Source: Anastrepha obliqua (lineage: Eukaryota > Arthropoda > Insecta > Diptera > Tephritidae). Taken from it: a stretch of 64,000 bases of DNA. The stretch is taken from NCBI RefSeq assembly GCF_027943255.1, contig NC_072896.1, positions 38,714,501-38,778,500 of the forward strand, given 5' to 3'. The notes beneath the pieces were generated by a model. The model was given only the letters and a program-made list of their open reading frames with translations. It was not told where the DNA came from and searched no databases. A program made the position numbers and the translations under genes. Below, in pieces: positions 32,390 through 42,819 of this stretch (position 1 is the first letter of the stretch; the number at the start of each line of letters is the position of its first letter).

Positions 32390-33283
32390 AAAAAATTTTT
32401 TCAAAAAAAAAATTTTTTTTTCGAAAATTTTCGAAATTTTTTTTTGTGTTTCTTTTTTTGAACTAATGCAGTATCTGGTGCAGAATTGAGAAAAAAAGTG
32501 AGAGAAAAAAAGATTTTTCCATTTCAAAAAAATTACAAAATGTTTAAGGGTAAACATCTTGTTCCTTTAATTTTTTTAAAAATTTTGATTGATCGGCCCG
32601 GAAAAACGGTTCAGTGGATCAATCTAAAAATTTACAGGGTTATTAGGGATACATTAAGGTGAAAAAAACCCTGAAAACCGTTGCTCAATGCTCAATATTT
32701 GCGGGTGATACAGCCGATTTTCCAAATCAAGAGAAAAATTCAATTTTTTCCACTTTTTGCAGGGAAGTACTGAAAGAAAAAAAAAATTTCGCCGTGAAAC
32801 GTCTACACGGAATTTTATGGGGAATTTATTGCAGATTCCAAAACCGTCCTCCAATTTCCGATGCGACCATTCGTTGTCGAGATATCGCGGCTTGAGGACA
32901 AAAGGGTCCTTTCTTGTTCAATTCCGGATATCTCCGTGACACATGGACGTAGGAAGAATTTAAAAAAAGGAAAATGAAGCTGAATAATCAGGCTTTCTGG
33001 TCCATATGATCGCTTTATCGAAAAAAATTTTTTCGAGCCCGTGGAGCCCAAAAAAGAAAGATAAAAATTTGGAAAATTTTTTTTTCGTCATACTTTTTCA
33101 GATTGCGTTGAAACCGTGGCCTGGCAAAATTTTTGCTCCACGGATTCGAAAAGTAGAGCCCTGGAGCTTCAAAATGCTTTTTTTAAATTTCTGGTACGAT
33201 CATTTTTCACATAGATACAGTCCGTCAAAAAACCTGAAAAAATTTGAATTTTTTTCTTGCTCCCTTAATTTTTGTGAGGAGTG
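32390..33283 (-). repeat. Right terminal inverted repeat of the long-TIR Tc1 element
   Basis: Reverse complement of 29837..30730 with only a few differences. Candidate inner and outer transposase sites at 32557..32574 and 33255..33272. Confidence 0.93.
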
Positions 33284-33285
33284 TA

Positions 33286-34032
33286 TTTTATATCTTTCAA
33301 TTGTTTATCGTTATTTTTATTTATTCTATTTTGTGCTAATTTATTTAATTTCTTTTTTTAATTTTATTTATTTTTTTTAATTTTTTTTTTCATTTTATGT
33401 AACAATTATTCCATATGATTTAATTTAGTTTCATTTAATTTATATTATTTTTATTTATTATATTTCAATTTATTGTATTTTGTTTCATTTTGCTTTATTT
33501 CATTTTATTTCATTTTAATTACTTTATTCAATATGACTTATATTAATTATTTTGTCTTTTTAATTTTACTTTAGTTAATTTAATATATTTTTTATAATTT
33601 TTTTGGTAATTTTATTTCATTTCGTTATATTTCAGTTTAATTTGTTTTGTTTAATTAAATTTTTTTTTTATTTTTATTTATTTCCTACATTCGTGTAGCA
33701 TTATTTAAGATGATTTTATTTAATTTTTATTATTTCTATTTATTTTGTTTTAATATATTGTATCTTATTTGTCTTTACTTTATTAAATTTAATGTTACTT
33801 TGTTTTACTTTATTTAATATGAATGATATTAATTATTTTTTTAACACTAATAATTATTTTATTCGGCCAAAATCGCGTAAGTGGTTATCGCGCCAATTAA
33901 GAAGAAGAGAATACTTATCTTATACTTACATTCTATTTTATTTCCTTATATTTAATTTTAATTTTTTTTTTATTAAATTTTTTTCTTTTTATTTTTAATC
34001 TTATTTAATTTCATTTTTTATTATACTTTATT
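33286..34032. repeat. AT-rich tract of TTTTA/TTTAT words
   Basis: Almost pure A/T. The last 90 bp or so (AATTTTAATTTT, then TATTAAATTTTTTTC and TTATACTTTATTT) recur after the LOA element at 37325..37435, so the LOA sits within a locally repeated AT-rich unit. Confidence 0.8.
33862..33908 (+). mobile_element. RTE 3'-tail fragment, about 47 bp
   Basis: CGGCCAAAATCGCGTAAGTG, then GGTTATCGCGCCAATTAAGA and AGAAGAG reproduce the last bases of the RTE family (compare 58864..58909, 22470..22514, 6163..6208) in the middle of AT-rich DNA. An extremely 5'-truncated insertion. Confidence 0.9.
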
Positions 34033-37000
34033 TGGTTGGTTGGTTTAAGGGTGACCCCGCATCGGAGTGCCACATAGACCGCAAGTTGGGTCCGTTGTGT
34101 TGCCCTAGAGCTCATTATTTTAAATGATTTCCCCACCTAACCGAGATTTTTATTGTAGATTTTGGTCAAAGATATTAATTCGTTTCGAAAATTTGATGAG
34201 AGATTCGATTTTCAGGTCCGAGAGTACTGAAAGATTGTCAATTGTTGGAGAGCCTAGAAGAGCGAGTCGACTTCTGGCTAGACCCGGACAACTGCACAGC
34301 AAATGTCTGCTCGATACTTCCTCATCTTCGTCCTCGCAGTATCTGCACAGGTCGTGTTGAGGAACCCCGAGCCGACGTGCGTGAGTGCCCAAAAGGCAGT
34401 GGCCGGTGATAAGAGATGTTATATGCCTTAGTTCGTGTTTCGAAAGACTTATAAGGGTTTTTGTCTGTTTCAGATTGTAGGATGGCCAGATTTGTCTGGT
34501 CGTAACGCAAGTAGTTTCCACTCGCCACCTCCGATCAGCAATGCTGTGAAATTCTCGATCGATGAGCATTTTACATGTTGAGAGCGGAATGTGGATTGTG
34601 GGTAAGTTACTAACATTTGATTGCGCAGCTCCAGCTCTTGCGAGCTCATCAGCTTTGCAGTTACCTTCGAATCCACTGTGACCCGGTATCCAGATAACTT
34701 GGACAGAATTCTGAACACTTATCTTGTTAAGAGATAAGAGACAGGATCGAACCACATCTGAGTGGGTATAAGAGGAGCTGAGTGCTCGAACGGCCGCTTG
34801 ACTGTCGGTGAAAAAGCGGATATCCTCTAGTGATATTCTATTTTCTAAGAGAGTTTTCGCAGCATACCAGATAGCGCATACTTCCGCTTGGAATACGCTA
34901 CAGTAGTCGGGTAATCTAAATGATAGATTGATGTGAGGGGAATTGGAAAAGATTCCAAATCCCACTTTGCCGTCTTGTTTTGAACCATCTGTATATATAG
35001 TCAGAGGGCCATCGATTTCGGTAAGATTTGTCTTCCATTCTTCCCTGGTTGGGAGTGAACAGGAGAATAGCAAGGGTGGTGATGGAAGACTTACATGATA
35101 GTCTATGTCGGAAGAGATAACAGTGTTCCTGTTCAGTATGGCCGAATGGCCAAGATACTTATTCCATTTCGATATAGCATTCATGCGTGTCGCTGCTTTC
35201 GCTGCAATCGCTTTGCCAGCCAGATCGATAGGGAACAAGTGAAGCAGCGTGTTTAGAGCCTTAGTAGGTGTTGTACTTAAGCATCCTGTTATCAGAAGGC
35301 AGGCTGTTCTTTGAACTCGATCAATTGTGGCTACTCTACACCGTTTTTCGAGTGCTGTCCACCATACAACCACACCGTAGAAGAGTATCGGTTTGATGAT
35401 CGAGGTATATATCCAATAAATGATCCGAGGTGAAAAACCCCAGGTTTTGCCTATAGCTTTCTTACAAGTATAGAGAGCTATGAAAGCTTTTTTACATCTG
35501 TTTTCGATGTTCAATTTCCAACTCAACTTCCTATCTAGAATAACTCCTAGATATTTAGCTGAATCAGATAGAAGTAATGATTCCCCTTTTAAAGTTATTG
35601 TTTGCAGTGGAGGAGATTGTTGTTTCCTATTGAAGAGAACAAGATCTGTCTTTGCTGGATTCGCATTTAGTCCGCATTCGGTGCACCATTTTGACAGAAT
35701 ATTGATTGAGCGTTGCATGAGCTCAGTGAGGGTATTCAGGTGTTTGCCTGACACGCAGAGAGCAATGTCATCTGCATAGGCTACAACCTTGCAGCCTGCT
35801 TTTTCGAGATTTCGAAGCAAACTGTTTACAGCGAGATTCCAGAGAAGGGGTGAAAGTACTCCGCCTTGGGGAGTGCCTTTGACGGCGTACATTCTCATGC
35901 GGCTTACCCCAAGCTCTGAAGTGATTATTCTATTTTGGAGCATTTGTTCGATCATCTTTCGGATGGAGTAATTGATACCCAATTTGGCAATTTCAGACAA
36001 AATAGCGTTGGGTTCAATATTATTAAAAGCACCTTCTATGTCCATAAATGCGACAAGAGAGTACTCTTTATTGTGAAGGGAAGTTTCCACTGTTTGCACC
36101 AGTGAATGAAGTGCCGTTTCAGTCGATTTCCCTTTAGTGTAGGCATGTTGTGCCTCAGAGATCAACTTAGTATCAAGTTGGGTTTTGATTTGCTCATCTA
36201 AGACTTTTTCAAAAGCCTTTAAGCAAAAAGAGGTTAGGCTAATGGGCCTGAAGTCGTTTGGTTTGCAGTGTGAAGGCTTTCCCGTTTTCGGAATGAATAC
36301 TACCTTCGATTTCTTCCAAATTGTCGGAAGATAAGAGAGATTTAAACACTTGTTAAAGATCCTTGTTAACCAAGGCAGTAGAATTTCCAGTCCTTCTTGA
36401 AGTTCTGCTGGAATGATGTTGTCAGGACCTGGTGATTTAAATTTTTGAAAGCTTAGTATTGCTGTGGAGATGCTATTAGAGCTGATTAGATCTGATCTAT
36501 TCCCATAATTACTCTGAAGAGTGCTGGGAAGTGCAGGTAAGTTGGCAACACAGCCTGGAAAGTGAGATTCTAGAAGTATTCTAAGAGTGTGGTCAGTTGA
36601 AGTAGTCCAAGTTCCATCTTGAGTCATGATAAAACTGGGAGAGACTGGGTTTGATGCAAGAATCTTGCGTAGTCTGCTTACTTCTGAAGTGTTCTCTAAT
36701 TCTTGAGTGTATGATCGCCAGGATGTGCGTTTTGCACTTCTGACAGCTTTCTTAAAGTCTTTGAGACTTTGTCGATATTCTTCCCATTCGTCTGTTATTT
36801 TACATTGGTTAAAGAGTTTCCGAGTTCGATTGCGAAGTTCTGAGATTTCTGGAGTCCACCAAAAAGGTTTATGCTTACCTCCTGTTTTTGTCAGGGGGCA
36901 AGATTGTCGTGCTGCGCTTTGACACGTCTTCGTTATCATGTTGACAGCGTTTTCGATATCGTTTTTATTTGCCATTTCAAACTGCCTGATATCAGGAAGT

Positions 37001-37320
37001 CCATTGGCAAGATGTTCTTTATATTTGATCCAATTCATACGTTTTTTGTTAAGGTACTTCATGGGTTTTGCCGTTTCGGCTTTTAAAGTGAATGTTATAT
37101 ATTGGTGGTCGGAAAAAGAGTGCTGTTTATCAACGCTCCAGTCCTGCACCAGTTGTGTACATGATTCGCTAGCAAGAGTAATATCGAGTACCTCTCTTCT
37201 AGACGAGTTAAGAAACGTAGGGACATCACCTCTATTACATATATCAAGCTTATTCGCTAGAATATAATCAAAAAGTTGCTCACCTCGTGTGTTGTTGTTT
37301 GTACTGCCCCAAACACTATA
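34033..37320 (-). mobile_element. LOA-type LINE, 5'-truncated within the endonuclease
   Basis: Minus-strand copy of a second LOA subfamily. The 3' UTR (34149 down to 34033) includes GGTCTATGTGGCACTCCGATG on the sense strand and ends in repeated CCAA. The 5' border at about 37320 cuts the endonuclease at VWGSTNNNTRGE. Both borders lie in TTATACTTTATTT-type sequence (before 34033 and after about 37325), a candidate target duplication, though the AT-rich context makes it ambiguous. Confidence 0.88.
34150..37149 (-). CDS. LOA ORF2, partial: endonuclease end, RT and RNase H
   Basis: The open frame contains the endonuclease C-terminus (SFSDHQYI), RT (KSPGPDNIIPAELQ, VFIPKTGKP, DFRPISLTSFCLKAFEKVL, FMDIEGAFNN, GTPQGGVLSPLLWN, VVAYADDIALCV), RNase H (IYTDGSKQDGKVGFG, SVFQAEVCAI, FTDSQAAVRAL, VIWIPGHSGFEGNCKADELA) and the C-terminal HCLLGTHARRLG, LCRYCEDEDEE, HLLCSC motif. 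The frame has no ATG at 37149 (it is GTG) and stays open to at least 37320, adding about 57 endonuclease codons, so the true limit is the 5' truncation. All RT and RNase H catalytic residues are intact, but it lacks ORF1, promoter and endonuclease start. Confidence 0.93.
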   Translation of the reverse strand: MQDWSVDKQHSFSDHQYITFTLKAETAKPMKYLNKKRMNWIKYKEHLANGLPDIRQFEMANKNDIENAVNMITKTCQSAARQSCPLTKTGGKHKPFWWTPEISELRNRTRKLFNQCKITDEWEEYRQSLKDFKKAVRSAKRTSWRSYTQELENTSEVSRLRKILASNPVSPSFIMTQDGTWTTSTDHTLRILLESHFPGCVANLPALPSTLQSNYGNRSDLISSNSISTAILSFQKFKSPGPDNIIPAELQEGLEILLPWLTRIFNKCLNLSYLPTIWKKSKVVFIPKTGKPSHCKPNDFRPISLTSFCLKAFEKVLDEQIKTQLDTKLISEAQHAYTKGKSTETALHSLVQTVETSLHNKEYSLVAFMDIEGAFNNIEPNAILSEIAKLGINYSIRKMIEQMLQNRIITSELGVSRMRMYAVKGTPQGGVLSPLLWNLAVNSLLRNLEKAGCKVVAYADDIALCVSGKHLNTLTELMQRSINILSKWCTECGLNANPAKTDLVLFNRKQQSPPLQTITLKGESLLLSDSAKYLGVILDRKLSWKLNIENRCKKAFIALYTCKKAIGKTWGFSPRIIYWIYTSIIKPILFYGVVVWWTALEKRCRVATIDRVQRTACLLITGCLSTTPTKALNTLLHLFPIDLAGKAIAAKAATRMNAISKWNKYLGHSAILNRNTVISSDIDYHVSLPSPPLLFSCSLPTREEWKTNLTEIDGPLTIYTDGSKQDGKVGFGIFSNSPHINLSFRLPDYCSVFQAEVCAIWYAAKTLLENRISLEDIRFFTDSQAAVRALSSSYTHSDVVRSCLLSLNKISVQNSVQVIWIPGHSGFEGNCKADELARAGAAQSNVSNLPTIHIPLSTCKMLIDREFHSIADRRWRVETTCVTTRQIWPSYNLKQTKTLISLSKHELRHITSLITGHCLLGTHARRLGVPQHDLCRYCEDEDEEVSSRHLLCSCPGLARSRLALLGSPTIDNLSVLSDLKIESLIKFSKRINIFDQNLQ

Positions 37321-38100
37321 CTTATACTTATACTTTATTTAATTTTAATTTTTATTAAATTTTTTTCTTTTTATTTTTTTATCTTATTTAATTTTTCATT
37401 TTATTTTTTATTATACTTTATTTAATTATTACTATTTCTATTTAATTAATAGATTCATTGTATTTTATTTTACTTAACTAAATTTAATTTAACTTTATCT
37501 TATATTATTTTATTTTTTTTTATTTTTTTCATATTATTTTACTATAGTTAATTTAATTTAATTTTTATTTTTTTTATTGATTTTTATTTAACGTAAAATA
37601 TGTAACTAATATAAGGTATGTATATAAATAATATAGAAACTGCATTGTATTTCATTTTAATTTGTTTTCCTTTTAATTAATTATTTTTTGTTAATTTTTT
37701 ATCTCATTTAATTTCAGTTTTTTATTATAATTCATTTAGTTGAGTTTTATCATATCTCTTTTATTTAATCAATTTCCTTTATTTTATTTGATTTTACTTA
37801 ATTTAACTTTATTTTGTTTTTTTCAGTTTATTTTATTTTATTTATTTAACCTTGTTTTAATATATTTTTTTCATTTTATTTGATTTTCTTTTATGCAATA
37901 TTATATAATATAGTATATTTTGTTTCAATCAATTCACTTATTTGGTTTATTCTCATTTTGTTTTATTTTATGTTATTTTATTTTTCTAGTTATTTATTAC
38001 ATACTTTGTTTTATTATAATTTATTTTATTTTATTTACCTTTATTTCATTTTTTTTTACTATAAATAATATTATAAAAATACAATTCTTATTTCATTTGA
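37321..38100. repeat. AT-rich tract
   Basis: Continuation of the TTTTA/TTTAT low-complexity DNA seen left of the LOA element. Open frames here are Phe/Tyr/Leu-rich artefacts. Confidence 0.8.
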
Positions 38101-39509
38101 ACCCTTTCATCCATTGACTTTGCCAACCATCTTAGCAGCTTTGCTTACGCTTCGCTTCAACTCAATTGAACTCAACTCAAGCGTAAATCGAGGATGTAAG
38201 TAATAGCTTTAGCGACAAATAAAACTTTAAACCTTAAACCCCATTATAAATTGTCGGCATGGAATAAATCGCACAAACAAACGTTTTACGTATACGCCCT
38301 GTATGGCGATTGCAAACTGGCAAAGAAAAACTTCAATGAGTGAACACCAAAGTGCATTTAATATGCTGCTATAACCTCTTTTCTCGCCTTCTTCTTCTTC
38401 TTGATTATTTCTTTGGACTCTTACGCATTTTTATTACGCATTCACCGTCTCCTATTTCATACGGAATTTAGTTGCGGTTAATGTTGGGGTTAAAAGACGC
38501 ACTATTTGTTATTTACGCTTCGTTTTTTGTTCATTGGTGTTGTTGCAGTTGTTGTGATTCGTTGTTTGTTGCTGTTATTACATAGCGCAATAACAATGTA
38601 AACAGAGTGTGGCAGCATAAAGAAATTGTTTGTTGCTCATTTTGTGGAAAAAAGGGTCGCTCGCTCCTCTCCAGCTAGAACTTCCACGCTGTTGTTGTAG
38701 CATTGTCCATATCATGAAATTGCAGCCATTTGTGTATGGATGTATGTGTGCAAACGCGTGCATGAGCTTCGGTCATGCAGGCGACACTTTGATGGCATTT
38801 GGCGCGATTTTAATACTCTTGTCCTTGCTGCTGTATAACGACATTTCCCCCCTTTTCTTTAATGTAGCGCAGCTAAAAGCCTTTTTCTTCTCCGTGTAAC
38901 CCGCTTATGCGTCGCGCACTTTAATTTCATTTTGCAACATAGTAATGCATTCACTTAGTGAAAGAAAGTGGAAATTATATTATCGATAGGAAATTAAATG
39001 ATGCTTTTTACAGGTACGTCAAGTAATTCCAACTATTTAGTGGAAGTGCTTTTGAGCGTAAACGTGAAGTTGAAGCAAGTTTACATTGCTTTAGATAAAA
39101 AGAGGAATAATAATCACTTACAAAATTAAAATAAGTAGTCAGCAGAACATGGAATGAAATATTTTTTGTGTGTCAAGCACTAATTTTTTGCTAGTATATA
39201 CATATATAAGACTTCTAAAGGCAACGCTATTTTTTACAAGGCCATAATAATTGCTGAAATGCGCTTCACTGTTTTCCTGATCAATGAAGCTAACACAGTT
39301 GTAAAAGTTTTTGATCGGAAATTGTAAAGGAAAAGGGGGAAAAAATCGAGGAAAAATTAAGAAGTCAATTTATAAGAATTATAGAATTGGGAGCTGCTAA
39401 TTAAATGACAGCGCAACCCGATTTGTTAAATATTTTCAGCCCAAAATTTTGAACCCAGTTGTGCGCTGATATGACAAACAGGGGTTATCATCGGCAAAAG
39501 CGTGATTAT
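38101..39509. other. Non-coding stretch of normal composition
   Basis: No exon or element recognised. CTT repeats at 38388..38402 and TTG-rich runs at 38535..38580. Likely intron or intergenic DNA. Confidence 0.5.
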
Positions 39510-40145
39510 AACAGGTGGCGCTAAAGTAATCCTCCTATCAGAAAATGCTATAAATTTTGCGATTGGCCCCTAATGTCAGTTCTGTTTTGACATTTGTGTT
39601 GTAAACACATGCGAAATACACGTTAATAAACAATGTTACGCTACACTGCTCCAGACCGCGGAATATTGCTGACTATTTATTTGACCAATAATCGGTCGGT
39701 GACTTTGGCACAACGTGAATTTCGTCGCAGATTTCCTCGCCGTCCAACGCCTACTGGGGAAACACTGCGACGTTTAGCCACTCGCCTCGAAGAGACTGGC
39801 ACAACACGAGATGCTGCCAGGCGTGGCAGACCCCGGAGTAGCCGTTCTGCAGAGAATATTGCTGCTGTAGCCGAGGATGTCATGGAAGCGCCGTCGACAT
39901 CGACCAGACGACGTGCCACGCAAATGGGTATCAGTCGACGGTCTTTAAAGCGAATTTTGGTGCAAGATTTGAAGATGTTTCCGTACAAAGTCCAGACGGT
40001 GCATCAGCTGTTAGCTGCTGACCGCCAATCGCGTCTAACATATGCTCAAGCCATCCGTCATCACCACCAAGAGGAAGATGGGTTTTCATAAAAAATAATC
40101 ATGACTGATGAGGCCCATTTCCATCTTAGCGGGTACATTTCGATC
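39510..40145 (+). pseudogene. IS630/Tc1/mariner transposase, N-terminal half
   Basis: Open for 152 codons (39633..40091): RYTAPDRGILLTIYLTNNRS, FRRRFPRRPTPTGETLRRL, SRSAENIAAVAEDV and GISRRSLKRILVQDLKMFP, which are two helix-turn-helix parts and the linker; then, after a frameshift at about 40085, MTDEAHFHLSGYIS with the first catalytic Asp. The rest is missing. The left end may be ACAGGTGGCGCTAAAGTAAT at 39509. Related to, but distinct from, the copies at 7243 and 25438. Confidence 0.75.
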
Positions 40146-41435
40146 TCCTATTTTTTGCCACTCAATACGAAAATCAGAGCTTCAATAAAATCGAAAGGGA
40201 ATAAAGGCTGATATAAGCACCAGCCAGTGAAGGGAATCGAATTAAAAAAATGAGATAAAATAAAATAATGTAAAATAAAATAAAATAAAATTAAATTAAA
40301 TAAAATAAAATTAAATTACATAAAATAAATTAAATATAAATTAAATACGAATTAAATACAACCAAAATATAATAAAATTAATCAAAACAAAAAAAAACGA
40401 ACTTAAATAAGTGCGCAATCACACTCCTCCATTCTCTTTTATAGTCCCCTTTCAAAGTTTCTCTTCACTTCCGAGCTCTGTGCAGTGCAGTGTCAAAGCG
40501 ATCGAAAGCTTGGTGTGAGCGTTTTTTCCTTTATTTGTGGCGCCACGCAATCATTGCGTATTCGCAATGCTTCGACGCCAATGCGACTGTAAGTACTCAG
40601 GAAATGTCTGCGTTTTAATGTTGTTGTCGTCGTTGGCGTTCTACTCTAACGCCCCTCTATTTTACAACTGATTGTTCAAACAGCGCACTGCATAAGAAGA
40701 GGGTGCGAAAAGAGTATTTGGTAGAGAACTTTGAAGGACCAAAATGACTGGCTAGCTGTACACACACACACACACAGGAAAACACGCACATGAAATGGTG
40801 ATTGGGGTTAAGTAAGTCACATATTAGCATAAAGAAGTATTATATTTGCAAGTCTGTATAGTTCTAAAGTGGAATGTGTTCCCATGATGTACTCGAAGCT
40901 ATCCCCTCGTCGGCACTTTAATGCGTGCACTTTTGGTTTACAGCATTTATGCATAATAATAAACAAGAAATGCAAGTGCAATGCAATTATGCAAAAAAGT
41001 GAAAATCGATGTGAAAAAGGGTAACTATGCAGTAGTGTAACGAGGCGCAGCAAGTACCATTAAATCGCATAAGTGTCAGCTATTAATCTGAGTGGCCTTA
41101 ATGGTGCGACAAGGATACATAAGCAGTTCAGAAATATTTTCCATCAAATTTGGCATTTTTCTACGCTTGTGCTTGGATATATGATATTAAGCGAGCTAAA
41201 TGCCTAAGAGTGTATGATGAGGTCCCATATGATTTTTCATAAGCAAAGTTTTAAATTTATGAAAATTATAAGCCGAAAGAGGCGGGAGTTTCCTCATAGG
41301 AATGGGTCGATATTGAGAAGCGTTTGCTTATTTTTGAGTACTGATGACAAATCTCTTACGTGGAGGTGACGTAAATTGGTCTCAAAAATCATATGATATG
41401 AGTCCACTAGACGTTTTCCTGTAGGCGTTTCTGAA
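40146..41435. other. Non-coding stretch
   Basis: Begins with an AAAATAAAATT tract (40250..40390). Contains a CA repeat at 40760..40777. No gene seen. Confidence 0.5.
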
Positions 41436-41752
41436 GTCGCAGATCTATGCTAACAGGCTGCAATCGACTGACGCAATCAAAGTCAACATAACCAAGTTGA
41501 ATGCTGGATCTATACAGAGTAGGCTAATAATGCCCTCTACTCATGTTAACGGATGCTTTGGGTAACACGGGGTATATCCCCCTCTCAGATGCATTGTAAT
41601 GAACTGGTAGTAGCAATGGCGGCGGCAGTAGCAGCAGCAGCGTTGGCATAAACGGCGGCGAGGGATCGGAGAGTTTGCAGTACATCAAGCCGGCGAACGA
41701 TGATCTCCCCATGGCGTACAGCGAAGGCACGCAGAAGACAGATTTGCTATAG
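41436..41752 (+). pseudogene. Coding-like stretch of unknown gene, broken
   Basis: A possible acceptor TTTTCCTGTAG at 41415..41425 precedes plus-strand codons giving FLKSQIYANRLQSTDAIKVN, ITKLNAGSIQSRLIMP and THVNGCFG before a stop at about 41562. A second frame then gives GNTGYIPLSDAL, stops, and NGGGSSSSSVGINGGEGSES followed by LQYIKPANDDLPMAYSEGTQ and KTDLL, then TAG at 41750. Composition (GC-richer, synonymous-looking bases, Ser/Gly run) is unlike the surroundings. It could be a degraded exon, a nested gene opposite to kuz or a processed pseudogene. I do not recognise the protein. Confidence 0.35.
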
Positions 41753-42329
41753 GTATTGAGTGTGGACACAGTGCAGTGTAAACGTATTAGGAAGCGGTTG
41801 AGAGCAGCAAAGCAGGCAAAACAGGCGTTTTGAAAATATAGGATCTTTAAAATGGAATCCACCGCCGGCAAGGGACGATCTTGAATGATATTTAGTGGCT
41901 AGCAGCCTAGTTAGCGCTCAGTTAGCTAGCAGCCTTGATGGCAGAGCAGCTCTAGGGCGCATTGTGCGCATTTAGAATATGCTTCATGTTTGAGCAGCAC
42001 AGATTGTAAGCTAGTTTTTAAGACGTTTTGGGAGTGCATTTCTTTTCTTTAATTACATTTAATTTTTATTCTATTTTATCTTTGATCTTATTTTCGATAC
42101 TAATTTAGTAATATGCATTTACAAAAAACCCCACAAAAAAGTAGTCTGGTGGAGTTAGATGGCTTGATCAGCATGTCAGCGTTACGTGAAATTAATCAAC
42201 CGGGAAACTTTGAAAGCAATAATGCAATGGGTTCCCATGTTGGGTGACTTGTGGTCCCATGCTGTTGAAAATAGCGATCGCCTATGTCTATTTCTTCAAG
42301 TTCAGGTCAAAAAAAATTTTCGGTCAGTT
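41753..42329. other. Non-coding stretch
   Basis: Contains repeated GCTAGCAGCCT words around 41900..41935. No gene seen. Confidence 0.45.
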
Positions 42330-42800
42330 GGCCAAAATTAACATGGATAGTCAAGCAGCCATTAAAACTGCATCATACGCATATTATACAACGAACTAGG
42401 CGAAAACATGATCAGAAAATTCAGGGCAGGATAGGAGAACTTGTCCACTTGCAGGAATACTAAGATCAAATATGAGAATCACAGTCATACTCGATTTATA
42501 CTATCACAAACACCAAGAGATTGTAGAACTATGATAAGCGCGCTGACGGTGCCTAGCCCAGTAGCAGCGTGTGCTTATAAGATAGAAACCTCTCACAGCG
42601 AGGGATGGAAGAAATGTAAACATGAGCAGGGCTCAAGGGCAACTGTGGAACATCTCCTTTACGGACGTCCTGCGTTATTCAAAACACGCTTAAAATATCT
42701 GGGGCCACCACTGTTTGATAGATTGGAAGATATCTCAGCAGTAGGTTGGAAGTATCTCCTTAAATTCGCTATAAAAACAAGCAACATGCGGGTGGACTAT
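42330..42800 (+). pseudogene. LOA-type LINE remnant (RNase H motif and C-terminus)
   Basis: MDSQAAIKTA at 42343 is the middle RNase H motif. A second block (42590..42790) gives EQGSRATVEHLLYGRPALFK, LKYLGPPLFDRLEDI and SAVGWKYLLKF, the LOA C-terminal Cys/His region with its cysteines lost. About 200 bp between them are scrambled. Immediately followed by another LOA copy. Confidence 0.7.
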
Positions 42801-42819
42801 TTCCAAAACCAATGAACTC

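Larger units (their letters stand above)
29837..33283 (+). mobile_element. Tc1-type transposon with 0.9-kb inverted repeats, apparently intact
   Basis: 3447-bp element between TA dinucleotides (29835..29836 and 33284..33285). Both ends start CACTCCTCACAAAAATTAAG. The inverted repeats run about 894 bp each and differ at only a few positions (e.g. AGCAGCG versus AGCCGCG, one T-run length). A direct repeat is present inside each arm: AAAATTAAGGGAGCAAGA near the tip (29847) and AAAATTAAAGGAACAAGA inside (30547), mirrored at 33255 and 32557. This is the outer/inner binding-site layout known from IR/DR Tc1 elements. A single intact transposase gene lies between. It inserted into an AT-rich tract. 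Confidence 0.96.

Noticed and set aside
30069..33380. Several 60-124-codon frames in the Tc1 arms
   Set aside because: They lie wholly inside the inverted repeats, appear in mirrored pairs and read as Phe/Lys-rich noise.
33286..38100. AT-rich tract as a replication origin or matrix attachment region
   Set aside because: Low complexity alone is not evidence, and no origin or anchoring motif could be defined.
37880..38117. Phe/Tyr/Ile-rich open frames resembling membrane proteins
   Set aside because: Pure translation of TTTAT/TTTTA low-complexity DNA.
41524..41871. 115-codon minus-strand open frame with a Leu/Pro run
   Set aside because: The Leu/Pro run is the antisense of a Ser/Gly-coding AGC/GGC repeat on the plus strand; the plus-strand reading looks more protein-like.
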